The translations under genes and the position numbers were made by a program. A stretch of 64,000 nt of DNA from NCBI GenBank assembly GCA_023129715.1, contig JAGMBO010000002.1, positions 1 through 64,000 on the forward strand. The letters are read 5' to 3'. This DNA comes from Candidatus Eiseniibacteriota bacterium (GTDB lineage: Bacteria > Eisenbacteria > RBG-16-71-46 > CAIMUX01 > WJJG01). Of the stretch, positions 37,917-46,304 are shown one piece after another; position 1 is the stretch's first letter, and every line of letters starts with the position of its first letter. The notes under the pieces were generated by a model. The model was given only the letters and a program-made list of their open reading frames with translations. It had not been told where the DNA came from and did not search any database.

Positions 37917-38202
37917 GTTGTTCCTCCCTGGAGAAGCCACCATGGGGAGAGAGGATAGCAGACCGGTTGTGGTGCGAAGAATCTTGATCCAAGGGGCCAA
38001 GGCGAACGGGGCCAGAAGCTTATCGGTATACGTAGACTTCGGTTGGCGCTGGGCCCCTGCTTGCGCGAGGCAGATGTAGGGCAGTCGGTCTCATGGGCGG
38101 AGTAACTTCCACCCCGGAAAAGAGCTACATGCTGCGCGTCAGGAATCGTCGTGCCACAATCAGCGAGGTAGAACTCCGGGGGCCCGGGGGTGGGAGCATC
38201 CG
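37917..38202. other. Divergent intergenic region
   Basis: 286 bp between ispG and rtcA. I see no gene, no strong promoter and no clear hairpin; a GTATAC palindrome at 38026-38031 is the only notable string. Confidence 0.3.
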
Positions 38203-39264
38203 ATGATCGAAATCGACGGCAGCGCTGGAGAGGGGGGTGGGCAGGTCCTGCGCACGGCGCTCTCGCTCTCGGCATGGCGGCAGCAGCCGGTGCTGATCAC
38301 CGGGATCCGAGCCCGACGCCGCCAGCCGGGGCTGAAGGCCCAGCACTTGACGGCCGTTGCCATGATCGCGCAGCTCTGTGATGCGCGCGTCGAGGGCGGC
38401 GAGCCGGGCTCGACGACGCTCGCCTTCCGGCCGGGAGCCGTGCACGGCGGCGCCACCGCATTCGCCGTCGGCACGGCGGGCGCCACGACACTCGTCGCGC
38501 AGGCTGCCCTGCCGCCGCTCTGGGCGCACGGATTGCAGGCGGAACTGACGATCAGTGGGGGCACGCATGTGGCCTGGTCGCCGCCGGTCGATCATCTGCG
38601 AGATGTCTTCGCGCCGACGGTGATTCGTCTGGGCCTGCCGATCGAGGTCGAACTCGTCCGCTACGGGTTCTATCCGCGCGGGGGTGGACGCATCAAGGTG
38701 ACGCTGTCGGCACCTGCGCCGGCGGCTGCTCCGGCCGCCGAGCCGCGGGCCATCGTCTGGGAACGGCCCGCCCGCCGGCGGATCCGCGTCGATGCGACTG
38801 CTCTCGTCGCCGGCCTGCCGCGTCACATCGCGGAACGGATGCTGGCGACCGCGGGCCGCAGCCTGCGTGCCAAGCACTGGCGCGCGCGCGAGCGGATTCT
38901 CGAAGTCCCGGGCGGCCCGGGGGCCTATCTCTTCATCCGCATCTCCACCGCGGCAGATGCGATCGCGGAGGATGGCTACATCGCCGGGGGATTCATCGGA
39001 TTGGGCGCTCCGGGCAAACCCGCGGAGGTCGTGGCGGAAGAAGCCGTCGGTGAGGCGCTCGGTTTCCTGGCGAGCGAGGCGGCGCTCGATTCGCGCCTCG
39101 CCGATCAGATCGTGCTGCCGGCGCTGGCGGCCCGACGCTGCGTCTCTTTCCTCACCCCACGCGTCAGCCGGCACCTGCAGACCAATGCAGCCACGCTTGC
39201 CCGCTTCCTGGGCCCATGCGTCGAAATCTCCGGCGAGGGGCGGGTTACCGTCCGGCCCGGCTAG
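38203..39264 (+). CDS. rtcA: RNA 3'-terminal phosphate cyclase
   Basis: 353 residues, the normal length. It converts RNA 3'-phosphate ends to 2',3'-cyclic phosphate using ATP. Family motifs are IEIDGSAGEGGGQVLRTALS, ARRRQPGLKAQHL, GGTHVAWSPPVDHLRDVF, YGFYPRGGGR and LADQIVLPALA. A conserved SRHLQTN near the C-terminus holds the His that is adenylated in the E. coli enzyme. RtcB and RtcR are not in the window. Its 3' end overlaps the convergent regulator gene by 20 bp. Confidence 0.95.
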   Translation: MIEIDGSAGEGGGQVLRTALSLSAWRQQPVLITGIRARRRQPGLKAQHLTAVAMIAQLCDARVEGGEPGSTTLAFRPGAVHGGATAFAVGTAGATTLVAQAALPPLWAHGLQAELTISGGTHVAWSPPVDHLRDVFAPTVIRLGLPIEVELVRYGFYPRGGGRIKVTLSAPAPAAAPAAEPRAIVWERPARRRIRVDATALVAGLPRHIAERMLATAGRSLRAKHWRARERILEVPGGPGAYLFIRISTAADAIAEDGYIAGGFIGLGAPGKPAEVVAEEAVGEALGFLASEAALDSRLADQIVLPALAARRCVSFLTPRVSRHLQTNAATLARFLGPCVEISGEGRVTVRPG

Positions 39265-40129
39265 AGCGCTTCTTGGGCGTGGGCGGCTTGCCCGGCCGAC
39301 CGGGCCCGCGGCGCGCCGGGCGCGATGGACGAGCGGCGCTCGGGCTGGTCGGCTTGCCCCGCTCCCAGTAACGCAGCAGGCTGCGCAGCAGCGTCGGCAA
39401 CCGCCGCCGGATCCAGGCGGGCGCGGCGATCTCGAAGTGAGGAGCCCAACGGAGCAGCTCGAGTAGCAGGGCATCGGGGTCACGCGTGGTGACCGAGGCT
39501 TCCAGACCGCCGTCGGTGAGGAGCTGGACATCCTCACGCAGCAGGAACCCGCCCCGGAGCAGCCGGTCTCCGGCAGCGGCATCGAAGCGCAGGCGCACGG
39601 CGACCGGGTCTCCCGTCCTGCCGTGGACCGGGCGGACAAAGCGGCCCAGGCGGTGATGGCTGATTCTCCGTCCCTTTGTCTGACCGGACGACGGATCGGC
39701 GCCACCCCGAGGTCGCGCTGTCGCCGCGGGGTCCGCCGGGGCAGCCGCGTCCGCATCGGCCCCGCGGGGTCCGTCAGCGGCGGGCAGGAAGGGCAGCAGG
39801 CGATCATGGTGCCGGAGAAGACTCGCGGCCAGAGCCGTGCCGGCGAGACGGCCGCTGCGCTGGAGGAGGCGGCCCAGCTCGAGCGCTTCCTCGAACGGCA
39901 GGTCGGGAAGATCGGGACGGAAGGGGTGTCCGTAGTAGAATGCGCCCGCCGATGGGTCGTAGATCACCGGGGCCTTGAACTCGTCACGCAGGCGGGCTAG
40001 GTCGCGGTGGATTGTGCCGCGTGCGACTCCCAGGTCGCGCCCGAGATGCGCCGCGTTCGGGCAGGCCTCGTTCTGTAGATGGGCATCGATCCAGTAGAGG
40101 CGGCGGATCGCCGCTCGGGCACGTTGCAT
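39245..40129 (-). CDS. HTH transcriptional regulator, WYL/WCX-like
   Basis: 294 residues from ATG 40129 (GGGGGA upstream). Residues ~5-60 are a DeoR-like winged helix (RARAAIRRLYWIDAHLQNEA, LGRDLGVARGTIHRDLARLR). The C-terminal ~100 residues resemble the WCX extension of WYL regulators (VAVRLRFDAAAGDRLL, SVTTRDPDALLLELLRWAPH, FEIAAPAWIRRRL). The central WYL core is poorly conserved and disrupted by an Ala/Pro-rich insert. WYL-type regulators respond to nucleic-acid or nucleotide signals and some are linked to RNA-repair genes, which fits the tail-to-tail overlap with rtcA. The last ~30 residues are very basic. Confidence 0.65.
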   Translation of the reverse strand: MQRARAAIRRLYWIDAHLQNEACPNAAHLGRDLGVARGTIHRDLARLRDEFKAPVIYDPSAGAFYYGHPFRPDLPDLPFEEALELGRLLQRSGRLAGTALAASLLRHHDRLLPFLPAADGPRGADADAAAPADPAATARPRGGADPSSGQTKGRRISHHRLGRFVRPVHGRTGDPVAVRLRFDAAAGDRLLRGGFLLREDVQLLTDGGLEASVTTRDPDALLLELLRWAPHFEIAAPAWIRRRLPTLLRSLLRYWERGKPTSPSAARPSRPARRGPGRPGKPPTPKKRSSRAGR

Positions 40130-40329
40130 CTTTTCCCCCTTGCCAAGGGTGGGATGGCGGGGTTCCATTCGCCCCGTTCGGATGGGGTCCGCAGTCTGCG
40201 CCCACATTCTACGGTCAGGCCTACACGGGCATCAAGGGGCGTCGGGTCATCCCGACGTCTCGCGCAACCTGTTGAATGGAGGGGGATCATGGCCTCGGGG
40301 GCCAGGGGGATGACGGTGGGGGCAGGGGG

Positions 40330-41979
40330 ATGACGGTCGGTGCGATGATCACGGTGCTGCTTTGGCTGGCCGCCTCCGCCCGCGGGCACGCGGCCCCCAC
40401 CGATGATTTCGACTGGCCCGCTGCTGCCGACTCGGCGATCGTGCGATCCCTGACCATCTCGCGCGGCAACATTTTCACTCCTGATGAGCCCGAAGCGAGT
40501 CGTTTCTATGCGCGCCTGGCCAACGCGTTGCACATCGTGACCCGCGAACATGTGGTTCGCCGCGGCCTCTACTTCACCGAGGGCGACACGATCTCCGCCG
40601 CCGACCTGGCCGCCTCGGTGCGCCGCCTGCGCACCTACCCCTTTCTGAGAACCCGGATCGATCTCGATGTCGCCGGCGATCACGATTCGGTCGACGTCAC
40701 CGTGCGCACGAGCGATGCATGGAGCACGCGGCCCGAGGCCCGTCTCAGTCAATCGGGAGACCTCTTCGAATGGTCGTTCAGCCTGCGCGAATCGAATCTT
40801 CTCGGTCTCGGCAAGGAGATTGGGGTCGAGGTCGGCCGTGAGGATCAGAGGCTTTTCTGGAGCGGCAAGTATGCGGACCAGCAGCTACTGGGCAGCGATT
40901 GGCAACTTGGCCTTTCGGTTGCAGCGGGTGAGGATCTGGAGGCCCAGGGGGTCACCCTCTGGAGGCCCTTCGGCCGGCCGGCGACACCCTGGGGCTTTCA
41001 TGTAGAGGCCGGGCGCTACGAGGGGACGCTGATCGACAGACGGGGAGGACTCGACGGCCCCGAGTGGGAGACGCGGCGCTGGTCGCTCGTGGCGAATGGG
41101 GGCGTGCGGATCTCCGGTGATGAGCGCGGTGCAGTTCGGCTGAAGGCCTTCGCCTACTTGGTCAGCGAGCGCTACACGCCGCCGGACGATTCCAGCGAAT
41201 GGGTCGCCAGCGACGATGGGGCATCGGGCCCCAATGCCCATGCCCCGCTGCGGGAGCGGCAGATCCGCGGCGTGGGGCTGGCCCTCTCGCGGATCGACGA
41301 GCGCTTCTTCCGGTTCACCCGGATCGACGCCCTCGGGCAGTACGAGGACATCGATCTGGGCGGCCGGTTCGAAGCGGGTGCCGCCTACTCGCCCGCATCA
41401 TGGGGGGCCTTGCGGGATGGGATCGTGCTGACCCTCGATGGCTGCCAGGGCATCGGCCTGGGACGAGAGAGCTTTCTGCGGCTGTCGGCGCGCGGGGTGG
41501 GGCTCTTGGCCGCCGGACGCCTGGAGGACGCGCTGATCGAGGGCTCGGCGCGGTTTCACGGCCGGATCGATACGCGCCAGACTCTCGCCCTGGGGATCCG
41601 GGGAGAATTCGGCGTCCGCGTCGCGCCCCAGCGTTTTCCGACTCTTGGTGCGCACAACGGCCTGCGGGGCTTCGACGCCTATCGCTTCTGCGGCGAGCGG
41701 ATGATCCTGGCGAACGTGGAGGAGCGCGTGCTGGTCGTGGAGGATTTGTTCGGCCTCGTCTCGGTCGGCATGGCGGCGTTTGCCGATGTGGGGACGACCT
41801 GGATCGCCGGCCGGCGGGAGGCCGCCCGGCCGCGCGTGGCCGCGGGTGTCGGTCTACGTCTGGAAGCCAGCCGGACCAGCGGTGTCCTAGTTACACGGCT
41901 CGATCTGGGGTACCCGGTGGTCGGAGGGGATCGCGAGGATGGCTGGGTGCTCTCGTTCGGGAGTGGACAGGCATTCTAG
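40330..41979 (+). CDS. Omp85/BamA-like outer-membrane protein
   Basis: About 549 residues. A signal peptide (MITVLLWLAASARGHA) is followed by one POTRA-like domain (VVRRGLYFTEGDTISAADLA, VRRLRTYPFLRTRIDLDVAG, DHDSVDVTVRTSDAW) and a barrel of alternating beta strands. The end shows FADVGTTW, AAGVGLRLEASRTSG and L-D-L-G-Y-P-V, as in Omp85 surface-antigen domains, with a terminal Phe. It probably inserts or moves proteins or lipids at the outer membrane. With a single POTRA it is a TamA/Omp85-like paralogue rather than BamA. The start could be 40330 or 40345; a 20-bp duplication of the GGGGGATGACGGT region precedes it. Confidence 0.75.
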   Translation: MTVGAMITVLLWLAASARGHAAPTDDFDWPAAADSAIVRSLTISRGNIFTPDEPEASRFYARLANALHIVTREHVVRRGLYFTEGDTISAADLAASVRRLRTYPFLRTRIDLDVAGDHDSVDVTVRTSDAWSTRPEARLSQSGDLFEWSFSLRESNLLGLGKEIGVEVGREDQRLFWSGKYADQQLLGSDWQLGLSVAAGEDLEAQGVTLWRPFGRPATPWGFHVEAGRYEGTLIDRRGGLDGPEWETRRWSLVANGGVRISGDERGAVRLKAFAYLVSERYTPPDDSSEWVASDDGASGPNAHAPLRERQIRGVGLALSRIDERFFRFTRIDALGQYEDIDLGGRFEAGAAYSPASWGALRDGIVLTLDGCQGIGLGRESFLRLSARGVGLLAAGRLEDALIEGSARFHGRIDTRQTLALGIRGEFGVRVAPQRFPTLGAHNGLRGFDAYRFCGERMILANVEERVLVVEDLFGLVSVGMAAFADVGTTWIAGRREAARPRVAAGVGLRLEASRTSGVLVTRLDLGYPVVGGDREDGWVLSFGSGQAF

Positions 41980-42029
41980 TTGCGGCTGTGCCATGGGATT
42001 GGCGCGAGGGGTCCGTTGCCGGGAAGGAT

Positions 42030-42058
42030 TTGACATCCTGTGTAGAATTCGTGATAAT
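42030..42058 (+). promoter_or_regulatory. Near-consensus sigma-70 promoter
   Basis: TTGACA (42030-42035), a 17-bp spacer and GATAAT (42053-42058) form the best housekeeping-type promoter in the window. Transcription would start near 42065, more than 200 nt upstream of the GTPase start codon. Confidence 0.75.
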
Positions 42059-42063
42059 GGTGC

Positions 42064-42233
42064 GTGTATTGACTTCGAGCGAGCGGTGAGGGGGTACAAG
42101 CAGTTCTGGAGGGATCTGTTTCTGGGTGAGGGTCCCGAAGTAGACCTCCACGCGGTCCTTGTGGCCGCCTGCTTCCAAAACGCTGCTAGCTCGCACGCCC
42201 CCGTGGCGATAGCATCGTCGCGGGGGTTGTTCT
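42064..42233 (+). ncRNA. Candidate structured RNA (~170 nt)
   Basis: The transcript predicted between the promoter and the terminator-like hairpin folds well by eye: P1 GCGAGC/GCTCGC (42079-84 with 42189-94), P2 AAGCAG/CTGCTT (42098-103 with 42169-174), P3 TGGAGG/CCTCCA (42107-112 with 42145-150) extended by TTC-GGG/CCC-GAA, and P4 GCGGTC/GGCCGC (42152-157 with 42163-168). P2, P3 and P4 meet in a three-way junction. It matches none of the RNA families I know (not obviously 6S, SRP, tmRNA or RNase P). It may instead be the leader of the GTPase mRNA. Confidence 0.5.
42198..42233 (+). terminator. Intrinsic-terminator-like hairpin
   Basis: CCCCCGTGGCGAT (42198-42210) pairs with ATCGTCGCGGGGG (42214-42226): 13 bp with two G-T wobbles and a 3-nt loop, followed by TTGTTCT. 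It lies between the promoter at 42030 and the GTPase gene, so it should end or attenuate that transcript. Confidence 0.65.
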
Positions 42234-42277
42234 GAACGGACGAAGACTAGGGATTCCAAGACCGAGCCAGGGAAGGG

Positions 42278-43264
42278 ATGCCGGCCAACCTATCGCCAGA
42301 GTACTTGCGTCTCGATGAACGGCTCCGCCAGGTGCGGGACCCACAAGAGAAGCTTGTCATTCTGCGCGAGATGCTCGCGGCCATTCCCAAGCACAAGGGG
42401 ACCGACAAGCTCCAAGCGGATCTCAAGCGGCGCATCTCCAAGATGGAGGAGGGCGTCCAGCAGCGGGCGAAGCGGGGTGGACGGGATCCCTTTCACGTTC
42501 CGCGTGAAGGCATCGGTCAAGTGTTGCTCGCCGGCGCGCCCAACGCCGGCAAATCGTCTCTTCTGTCCAAGCTGACCAACGCAACCCCTGCGGTCGCCGG
42601 CTATCCTTTCACAACCCACCAGCCGCTTCCGGGGATGGTTGCCTATGAAGATGTGCAGATCCAACTCGTAGACATGCCCCCGCTTTCGCGCGATTACACG
42701 GAGGCGGCGCTCTTCAACACGTATCGCGTTGGGGACATCATTCTTCTCGTCATCGACATGAGCGACCCCGACCCCGCGGTCGTTGTGCAGGAATGCATCG
42801 ACCTCTTCGATGAACACCTCATTCACCTCGTGCCCCACCTGGTCGATTCCGCCGGCAATCTCTCGACCATCGAGAAGCAGGCTTTGATCCTGGCGAACAA
42901 GATCGATCTCGCCGGGGCATCGGCCCCGGGGCGGCTTGCGGAGGCCGGGGATCTGGAGCTGCCGGTTCTCAACTGCTCGGCGGAGACGGGTGAGGGGCTT
43001 GCCGGCTTGCCCGAGCGGCTGTTTCACGAACTGCGCCTGGTTCGGGTCTACACCAAGAAGCCGGGGAAGAAGTTCGTCCGCGACGCACCCTTCGTCCTGC
43101 CGGAGGGATCAACGGTGCTCGATGTCGCTCGGGCGATCCACAAGGACTTCGCCGACGGCCTGCGCTCGGTGCGCCTGTGGGGTTCGGGGAAGCATGACGG
43201 CATCCCGGCTCCCCGCGACCATATCGTTGCCGACGGCGACATTCTCGAGATCCACACACGCTGA
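42278..43264 (+). CDS. Obg/DRG-like GTPase with TGS domain
   Basis: 328 residues. A helical N-terminus precedes the G domain: G1 LLAGAPNAGKSSLLSKL (residues ~84-100), the switch region AGYPFTTHQPLPGMV, G3 QLVDMPPLSR (D-M-P-P instead of D-x-x-G), and G4 ANKIDLAG. Residues ~255-328 form a TGS domain (FVRDAPFVLPEGSTVLDVAR, PRDHIVADGDILEIH), as in DRG and YchF/Obg-related GTPases. It probably acts at the ribosome. Its transcription start is uncertain because of the terminator-like hairpin just upstream. Confidence 0.88.
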   Translation: MPANLSPEYLRLDERLRQVRDPQEKLVILREMLAAIPKHKGTDKLQADLKRRISKMEEGVQQRAKRGGRDPFHVPREGIGQVLLAGAPNAGKSSLLSKLTNATPAVAGYPFTTHQPLPGMVAYEDVQIQLVDMPPLSRDYTEAALFNTYRVGDIILLVIDMSDPDPAVVVQECIDLFDEHLIHLVPHLVDSAGNLSTIEKQALILANKIDLAGASAPGRLAEAGDLELPVLNCSAETGEGLAGLPERLFHELRLVRVYTKKPGKKFVRDAPFVLPEGSTVLDVARAIHKDFADGLRSVRLWGSGKHDGIPAPRDHIVADGDILEIHTR

Positions 43265-43283
43265 CGCACCCCTCGATCTAAGA

Positions 43284-43314
43284 GGCCTCCTGCCGATACC
43301 CTAGGGAGGAGGCC
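43284..43314 (+). promoter_or_regulatory. Hairpin sequestering the ribosome-binding site
   Basis: GGCCTCCT (43284-43291) pairs perfectly with AGGAGGCC (43307-43314). The latter is the Shine-Dalgarno of the gene starting at 43318, so translation may be controlled by opening this stem. Confidence 0.5.
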
Positions 43315-43317
43315 GGC

Positions 43318-44847
43318 ATGACGCCGAAACGGGTTCTCGTGGTTCATCCCGATGCAGCGGAGGCCGGCCGCCTCGATGCCTTCCTGACCCGCACGGGCTA
43401 CTTCCAGGTGACCTGTGTCACGGATGGCTTCGCAGCGGCCGACGAACTGCATGGGGCAACGTGGGATGCGTTCCTGCTCCACGCGGCCACTCCCGGCTTG
43501 GGGCCGGTGGGCGTATTGCGGCGCCTGCGGGCCCGGGAGAGCACCGCCCGGCTACCGGTGGTCGTACTGCTTTCCGTGCCGGATCCGCCCACCGCCCGGC
43601 TCCTCCTACGGGCCGGCGCCCGGCGTGTTCAAGCCGAACCGCTGACCTCCGGAGAGGTGGCCACCGCGCTTCGCCGGGTCTGCGGGATCCCCGATCCTGC
43701 AGGTCGCCGTGCCCGCCGGTCCGGCCCGCGGCCAGCGAGGAAGGCCTCTCCGGGCCCGGCGCCGGCGAGGATGGCCTCCCCGGGTCCTGCGCCCGCCGGT
43801 CGGGCGGAGGAGGGGGGCGCCGAGAAGCCTCCCTCACGCCCGCGTCCCCAGGTGGGTCGGCGGCTCAGTAGCGTCATCTGGCGCACGGTGCGTCGCGGGG
43901 AGGGCTTGCCCGAGCTTCCCGACGAGGTACTGGCGCTTTACCCCCGCCTCGCGAGTGTGCGGGGCGAGCTGGTCACCAAGGACCTCGTCGCGCTGGATGT
44001 CGCCTTGAGCGCCACGGTGCTGCGGATGGCCAACTCGGTTACCTATGGTGGATCGGTGGCCATCGGCGGGCTCGCGGCTGCACTCCAGCGGGTCGGACAG
44101 CGGGAACTCGCTGCCCATCTGCGGGACACCAGGGCCACCCGCGCGCGGACCTCCGCCGAGACTCAGGCGTTCATCCGGCGGGCGTTCCAGGAGCACAGCC
44201 TGCAGGTCGGCTGCGTGGCCGAAGAGGTTGCCCGCCACCTTGGGCACCCCCATCCCGATGCGGTCTTCAGTGCCGGGTTGCTCCACGATGTCGGCAAGCT
44301 CTTCCTCGTGCATCGGTTTCCGGATGTCTACCGCGAGGTCGAGCGGCTCGTTGCCGGAAGCCCGCCGGGCGCCAGGCGCCCCGATGAGCGGGTGCGCATC
44401 GAACGCGCATTACTGGGACTCGATCATGGGGTGATCGGCTATGAACTGAGCCGTGCCTGGCGGCTGTCGCCGGCGATTCAAGGGGGCATGCTGCATCATC
44501 ATCCTGCGGACGAGCGCGGGCGCCGCCTTTCCAGGCCACGGACGACTGAGATCGTCGCCCTTGCCGATTTGGTCGCCCATGTTCTCGAGGCCGTGCGGCC
44601 GGCAGTGGCGACGGTTGTCGGGGCGGGTCGAGGTTCCGAGCTCTCGGGAGCGGTGCAGGCCGTGCCAGAGGAGCATGAAGAGCCGGTGCGAGCGGGCATT
44701 CCCGGCTCCTTCGACGAGGCCTTCTCGGCGGTTGCCCCCGTCTGGACCCAGCCCTTCCTGCTCGGGCGTCCCGCTATTCTGCATCATGTCGTCGAGATCT
44801 CGGCGCGCCGTGTGGCCCGGGCGCTCGATGCCGCCCGCGCGCTCTAG
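43318..44847 (+). CDS. Degenerate receiver domain fused to HDOD domain
   Basis: 509 residues. Residues 1-120 have a receiver fold (KRVLVVHPDAAEAGRLDAFL...LPVVVLLSVPDPP) but the phospho-acceptor Asp is replaced by His (A-F-L-L-H-A-A-T-P-G), so phosphorylation is unlikely. A repeat-rich linker (two copies of ASPGPAPA) leads to the HDOD domain: PELPDEVLALYPRLASVRGE, LSATVLRMANSVTYGGSVAI, AGLLHDVGKLFLVHRFPDVY, DHGVIGYELSRAWRLSPAIQ and HHHPAD. HDOD proteins relay signals in c-di-GMP, motility and stress circuits. It faces the pilus cluster and may control it. The 62-bp repeat lies in its receiver. Confidence 0.85.
   Translation: MTPKRVLVVHPDAAEAGRLDAFLTRTGYFQVTCVTDGFAAADELHGATWDAFLLHAATPGLGPVGVLRRLRARESTARLPVVVLLSVPDPPTARLLLRAGARRVQAEPLTSGEVATALRRVCGIPDPAGRRARRSGPRPARKASPGPAPARMASPGPAPAGRAEEGGAEKPPSRPRPQVGRRLSSVIWRTVRRGEGLPELPDEVLALYPRLASVRGELVTKDLVALDVALSATVLRMANSVTYGGSVAIGGLAAALQRVGQRELAAHLRDTRATRARTSAETQAFIRRAFQEHSLQVGCVAEEVARHLGHPHPDAVFSAGLLHDVGKLFLVHRFPDVYREVERLVAGSPPGARRPDERVRIERALLGLDHGVIGYELSRAWRLSPAIQGGMLHHHPADERGRRLSRPRTTEIVALADLVAHVLEAVRPAVATVVGAGRGSELSGAVQAVPEEHEEPVRAGIPGSFDEAFSAVAPVWTQPFLLGRPAILHHVVEISARRVARALDAARAL
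43375..43436 (+). repeat. 62-bp inverted repeat, copy inside the HDOD gene
   Basis: Near-identical (two differences) inverted partner of 33670-33731, located in the receiver domain coding sequence. Confidence 0.85.
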
Positions 44848-44908
44848 ACCGCGCACGCGGATCCTGAGTCATGTGAGCCAGGAGGAGGCCGAACGAGGTG
44901 CACGGGCT

Positions 44909-44938
44909 GCCGGCCTCGCCCCTCGCCGGCAATGTTTT
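44909..44938 (+). terminator. Weak terminator-like hairpin
   Basis: GCCGGC (44909-44914) pairs with GCCGGC (44925-44930) and is followed by AATGTTTT. It sits between the convergent HDOD and pilQ genes and could end the plus-strand transcript. Confidence 0.35.
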
Positions 44939-44957
44939 CCGGATCGCGCGCGGCGGC

Positions 44958-46304
44958 CTAGTGGGGCTGCTCGACGAGGCCGATGCTGGAGACAGCCGCC
45001 TCCTGTCCCGGTTCCAGGATGTGTGGGGTGATCACGATGATCAGCTCGGTGCGCTGCGTGGAAGTTATCGTCCGGCCGAAGAGGTGTCCGAGCAGGGGAA
45101 TGTCGATGAGCAGCGGGATCCCCTTGCGCGACTTCTCCTCGCGCTCCTTGATCAGTCCCCCGATGAAGAGTGTGTGCCCATCTTTGATGAGCACATCGGT
45201 CGTGACTTGAGACGTGCTCTTCGACGGCAGGCCTTCGTCGATGATGCCATCGGAAACCTCGGGACGGATGTGCATCAACACGTAGCCGTCGCCCGCGATC
45301 GTTGGGGTGATCCGTAGCTGGGCGCCCGTGTCGAGGAATTCCACCGACTGGATGATCGTATTCTCGACGGTCGTCAGAACGGAAAAGCCGAGCTGGCCGC
45401 CAACGATGATCTCGGCCTGTGAGCCGTCGGTGGCCAGCAGGCGCGGCGCGGCCATTGTGCTGAGTTCCTCGACCCCCTCGAGGCTCTGCAGGGCGGCGGC
45501 GAAATCCCCCTGGCCCCAGGTGAGGAAGAACCCCTCGCCGCCGACATCGGCGGGCGCAGAGAAGCCCTCGACATTGACCATGCCGCTGCCCTCGCCCTGC
45601 GAGAAGAAGAGCGACCAGTCGATTCCCATGCGCATGTCGCGTGAGAGGCGCGCCTCCATGATCCGGGCCTCGATCAGGACTTGGCGGGGGGGGACGTCAA
45701 GCGCGGCGATGATTGCTCCCGTGCGGTCGAGGACATCGGGCCGGTCCTCGATGACGATCGAGCGCAGGGGGGTGTATGCCGTGGCCCGGCCGATCGGGGA
45801 GAGACCCTGCTGGAGGACCGGAAGGATCTCGGCCGGTTGCGCATAGTCGAGCCGGTAGGTGCGCACTTCGCGCACCATTGCCTCGCGCGGATCTCCATTT
45901 GGATCCTGGCGGACGAAGTAGATGTTGCCGCTGCGTGTGACCTCGAAGCCCGCCATGGCGACCACGGCACGCAGCGCCTGATCGAACGGCACCTTGTGCA
46001 AGTCGATCGAGACCCGTCCCTCGACTTCGCCCCCGCAGACGAGATTGAGTTCCCGCGAGCGCGAGAGCATCGTCAAGACATCCTTGATCTCCATGTTCTT
46101 GACCGAGATCGTGACCGGCTCCGGTTCGGGCGAATCCGCGGTGATCCGCACCCCGGCGCGAACCGGTTGCGCGGGTGCGGTCTCGTCCGCGGATCCCGGC
46201 GTGGGGTGCCCGAGCGCGAGGAGCAGCAGCGCTGCTCCGAGCAGGCGTGCTGCTCCGAGCAGGGGCGCGGCATCCCGTGGTGACCGATACGCTCCGTCTC
46301 GCAT
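44958..46304 (-). CDS. pilQ: Type IV pilus secretin
   Basis: 448 residues, short for PilQ, with no AMIN domains. The signal region (AARLLGAALLLLALG) is followed by a secretin/TonB short domain (VTISVKNMEIKDVLTMLSRS), an N1-like ring domain (VRTYRLDYAQPAEILPVLQQ), and the secretin core: VLIEARIMEARLSRDMRMGI, LSTMAAPRLLATDGSQAEI, QLRITPTIAGDGYVLMHIRP, VLIKDGHTLFIGGLIKEREE, KGIPLLIDIPLLGHLFG, ELIIVITPHIL. It forms the outer-membrane pore for the pilus. Last gene of the cluster; the ATG overlaps the preceding stop (TGATG). Confidence 0.92.
   Translation of the reverse strand: MRDGAYRSPRDAAPLLGAARLLGAALLLLALGHPTPGSADETAPAQPVRAGVRITADSPEPEPVTISVKNMEIKDVLTMLSRSRELNLVCGGEVEGRVSIDLHKVPFDQALRAVVAMAGFEVTRSGNIYFVRQDPNGDPREAMVREVRTYRLDYAQPAEILPVLQQGLSPIGRATAYTPLRSIVIEDRPDVLDRTGAIIAALDVPPRQVLIEARIMEARLSRDMRMGIDWSLFFSQGEGSGMVNVEGFSAPADVGGEGFFLTWGQGDFAAALQSLEGVEELSTMAAPRLLATDGSQAEIIVGGQLGFSVLTTVENTIIQSVEFLDTGAQLRITPTIAGDGYVLMHIRPEVSDGIIDEGLPSKSTSQVTTDVLIKDGHTLFIGGLIKEREEKSRKGIPLLIDIPLLGHLFGRTITSTQRTELIIVITPHILEPGQEAAVSSIGLVEQPH

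Larger units (their letters stand above)
41980..42277. other. Intergenic region holding promoter and structured RNA
   Basis: 298 bp between the Omp85-like gene and the GTPase gene, described in the following entries. No protein is predicted; short frames lack Shine-Dalgarno sites. Confidence 0.5.

Noticed and set aside
35550-38000. ispG as a fusion gene with an unrelated enzyme
   Set aside because: The extra ~300 residues correspond to the known A* insert of three-domain IspG, so no fusion need be invoked.
38020-38035. GTATAC palindrome as regulator site for ispG/rtcA
   Set aside because: A single short palindrome in a 286-bp region is expected by chance; no second box.
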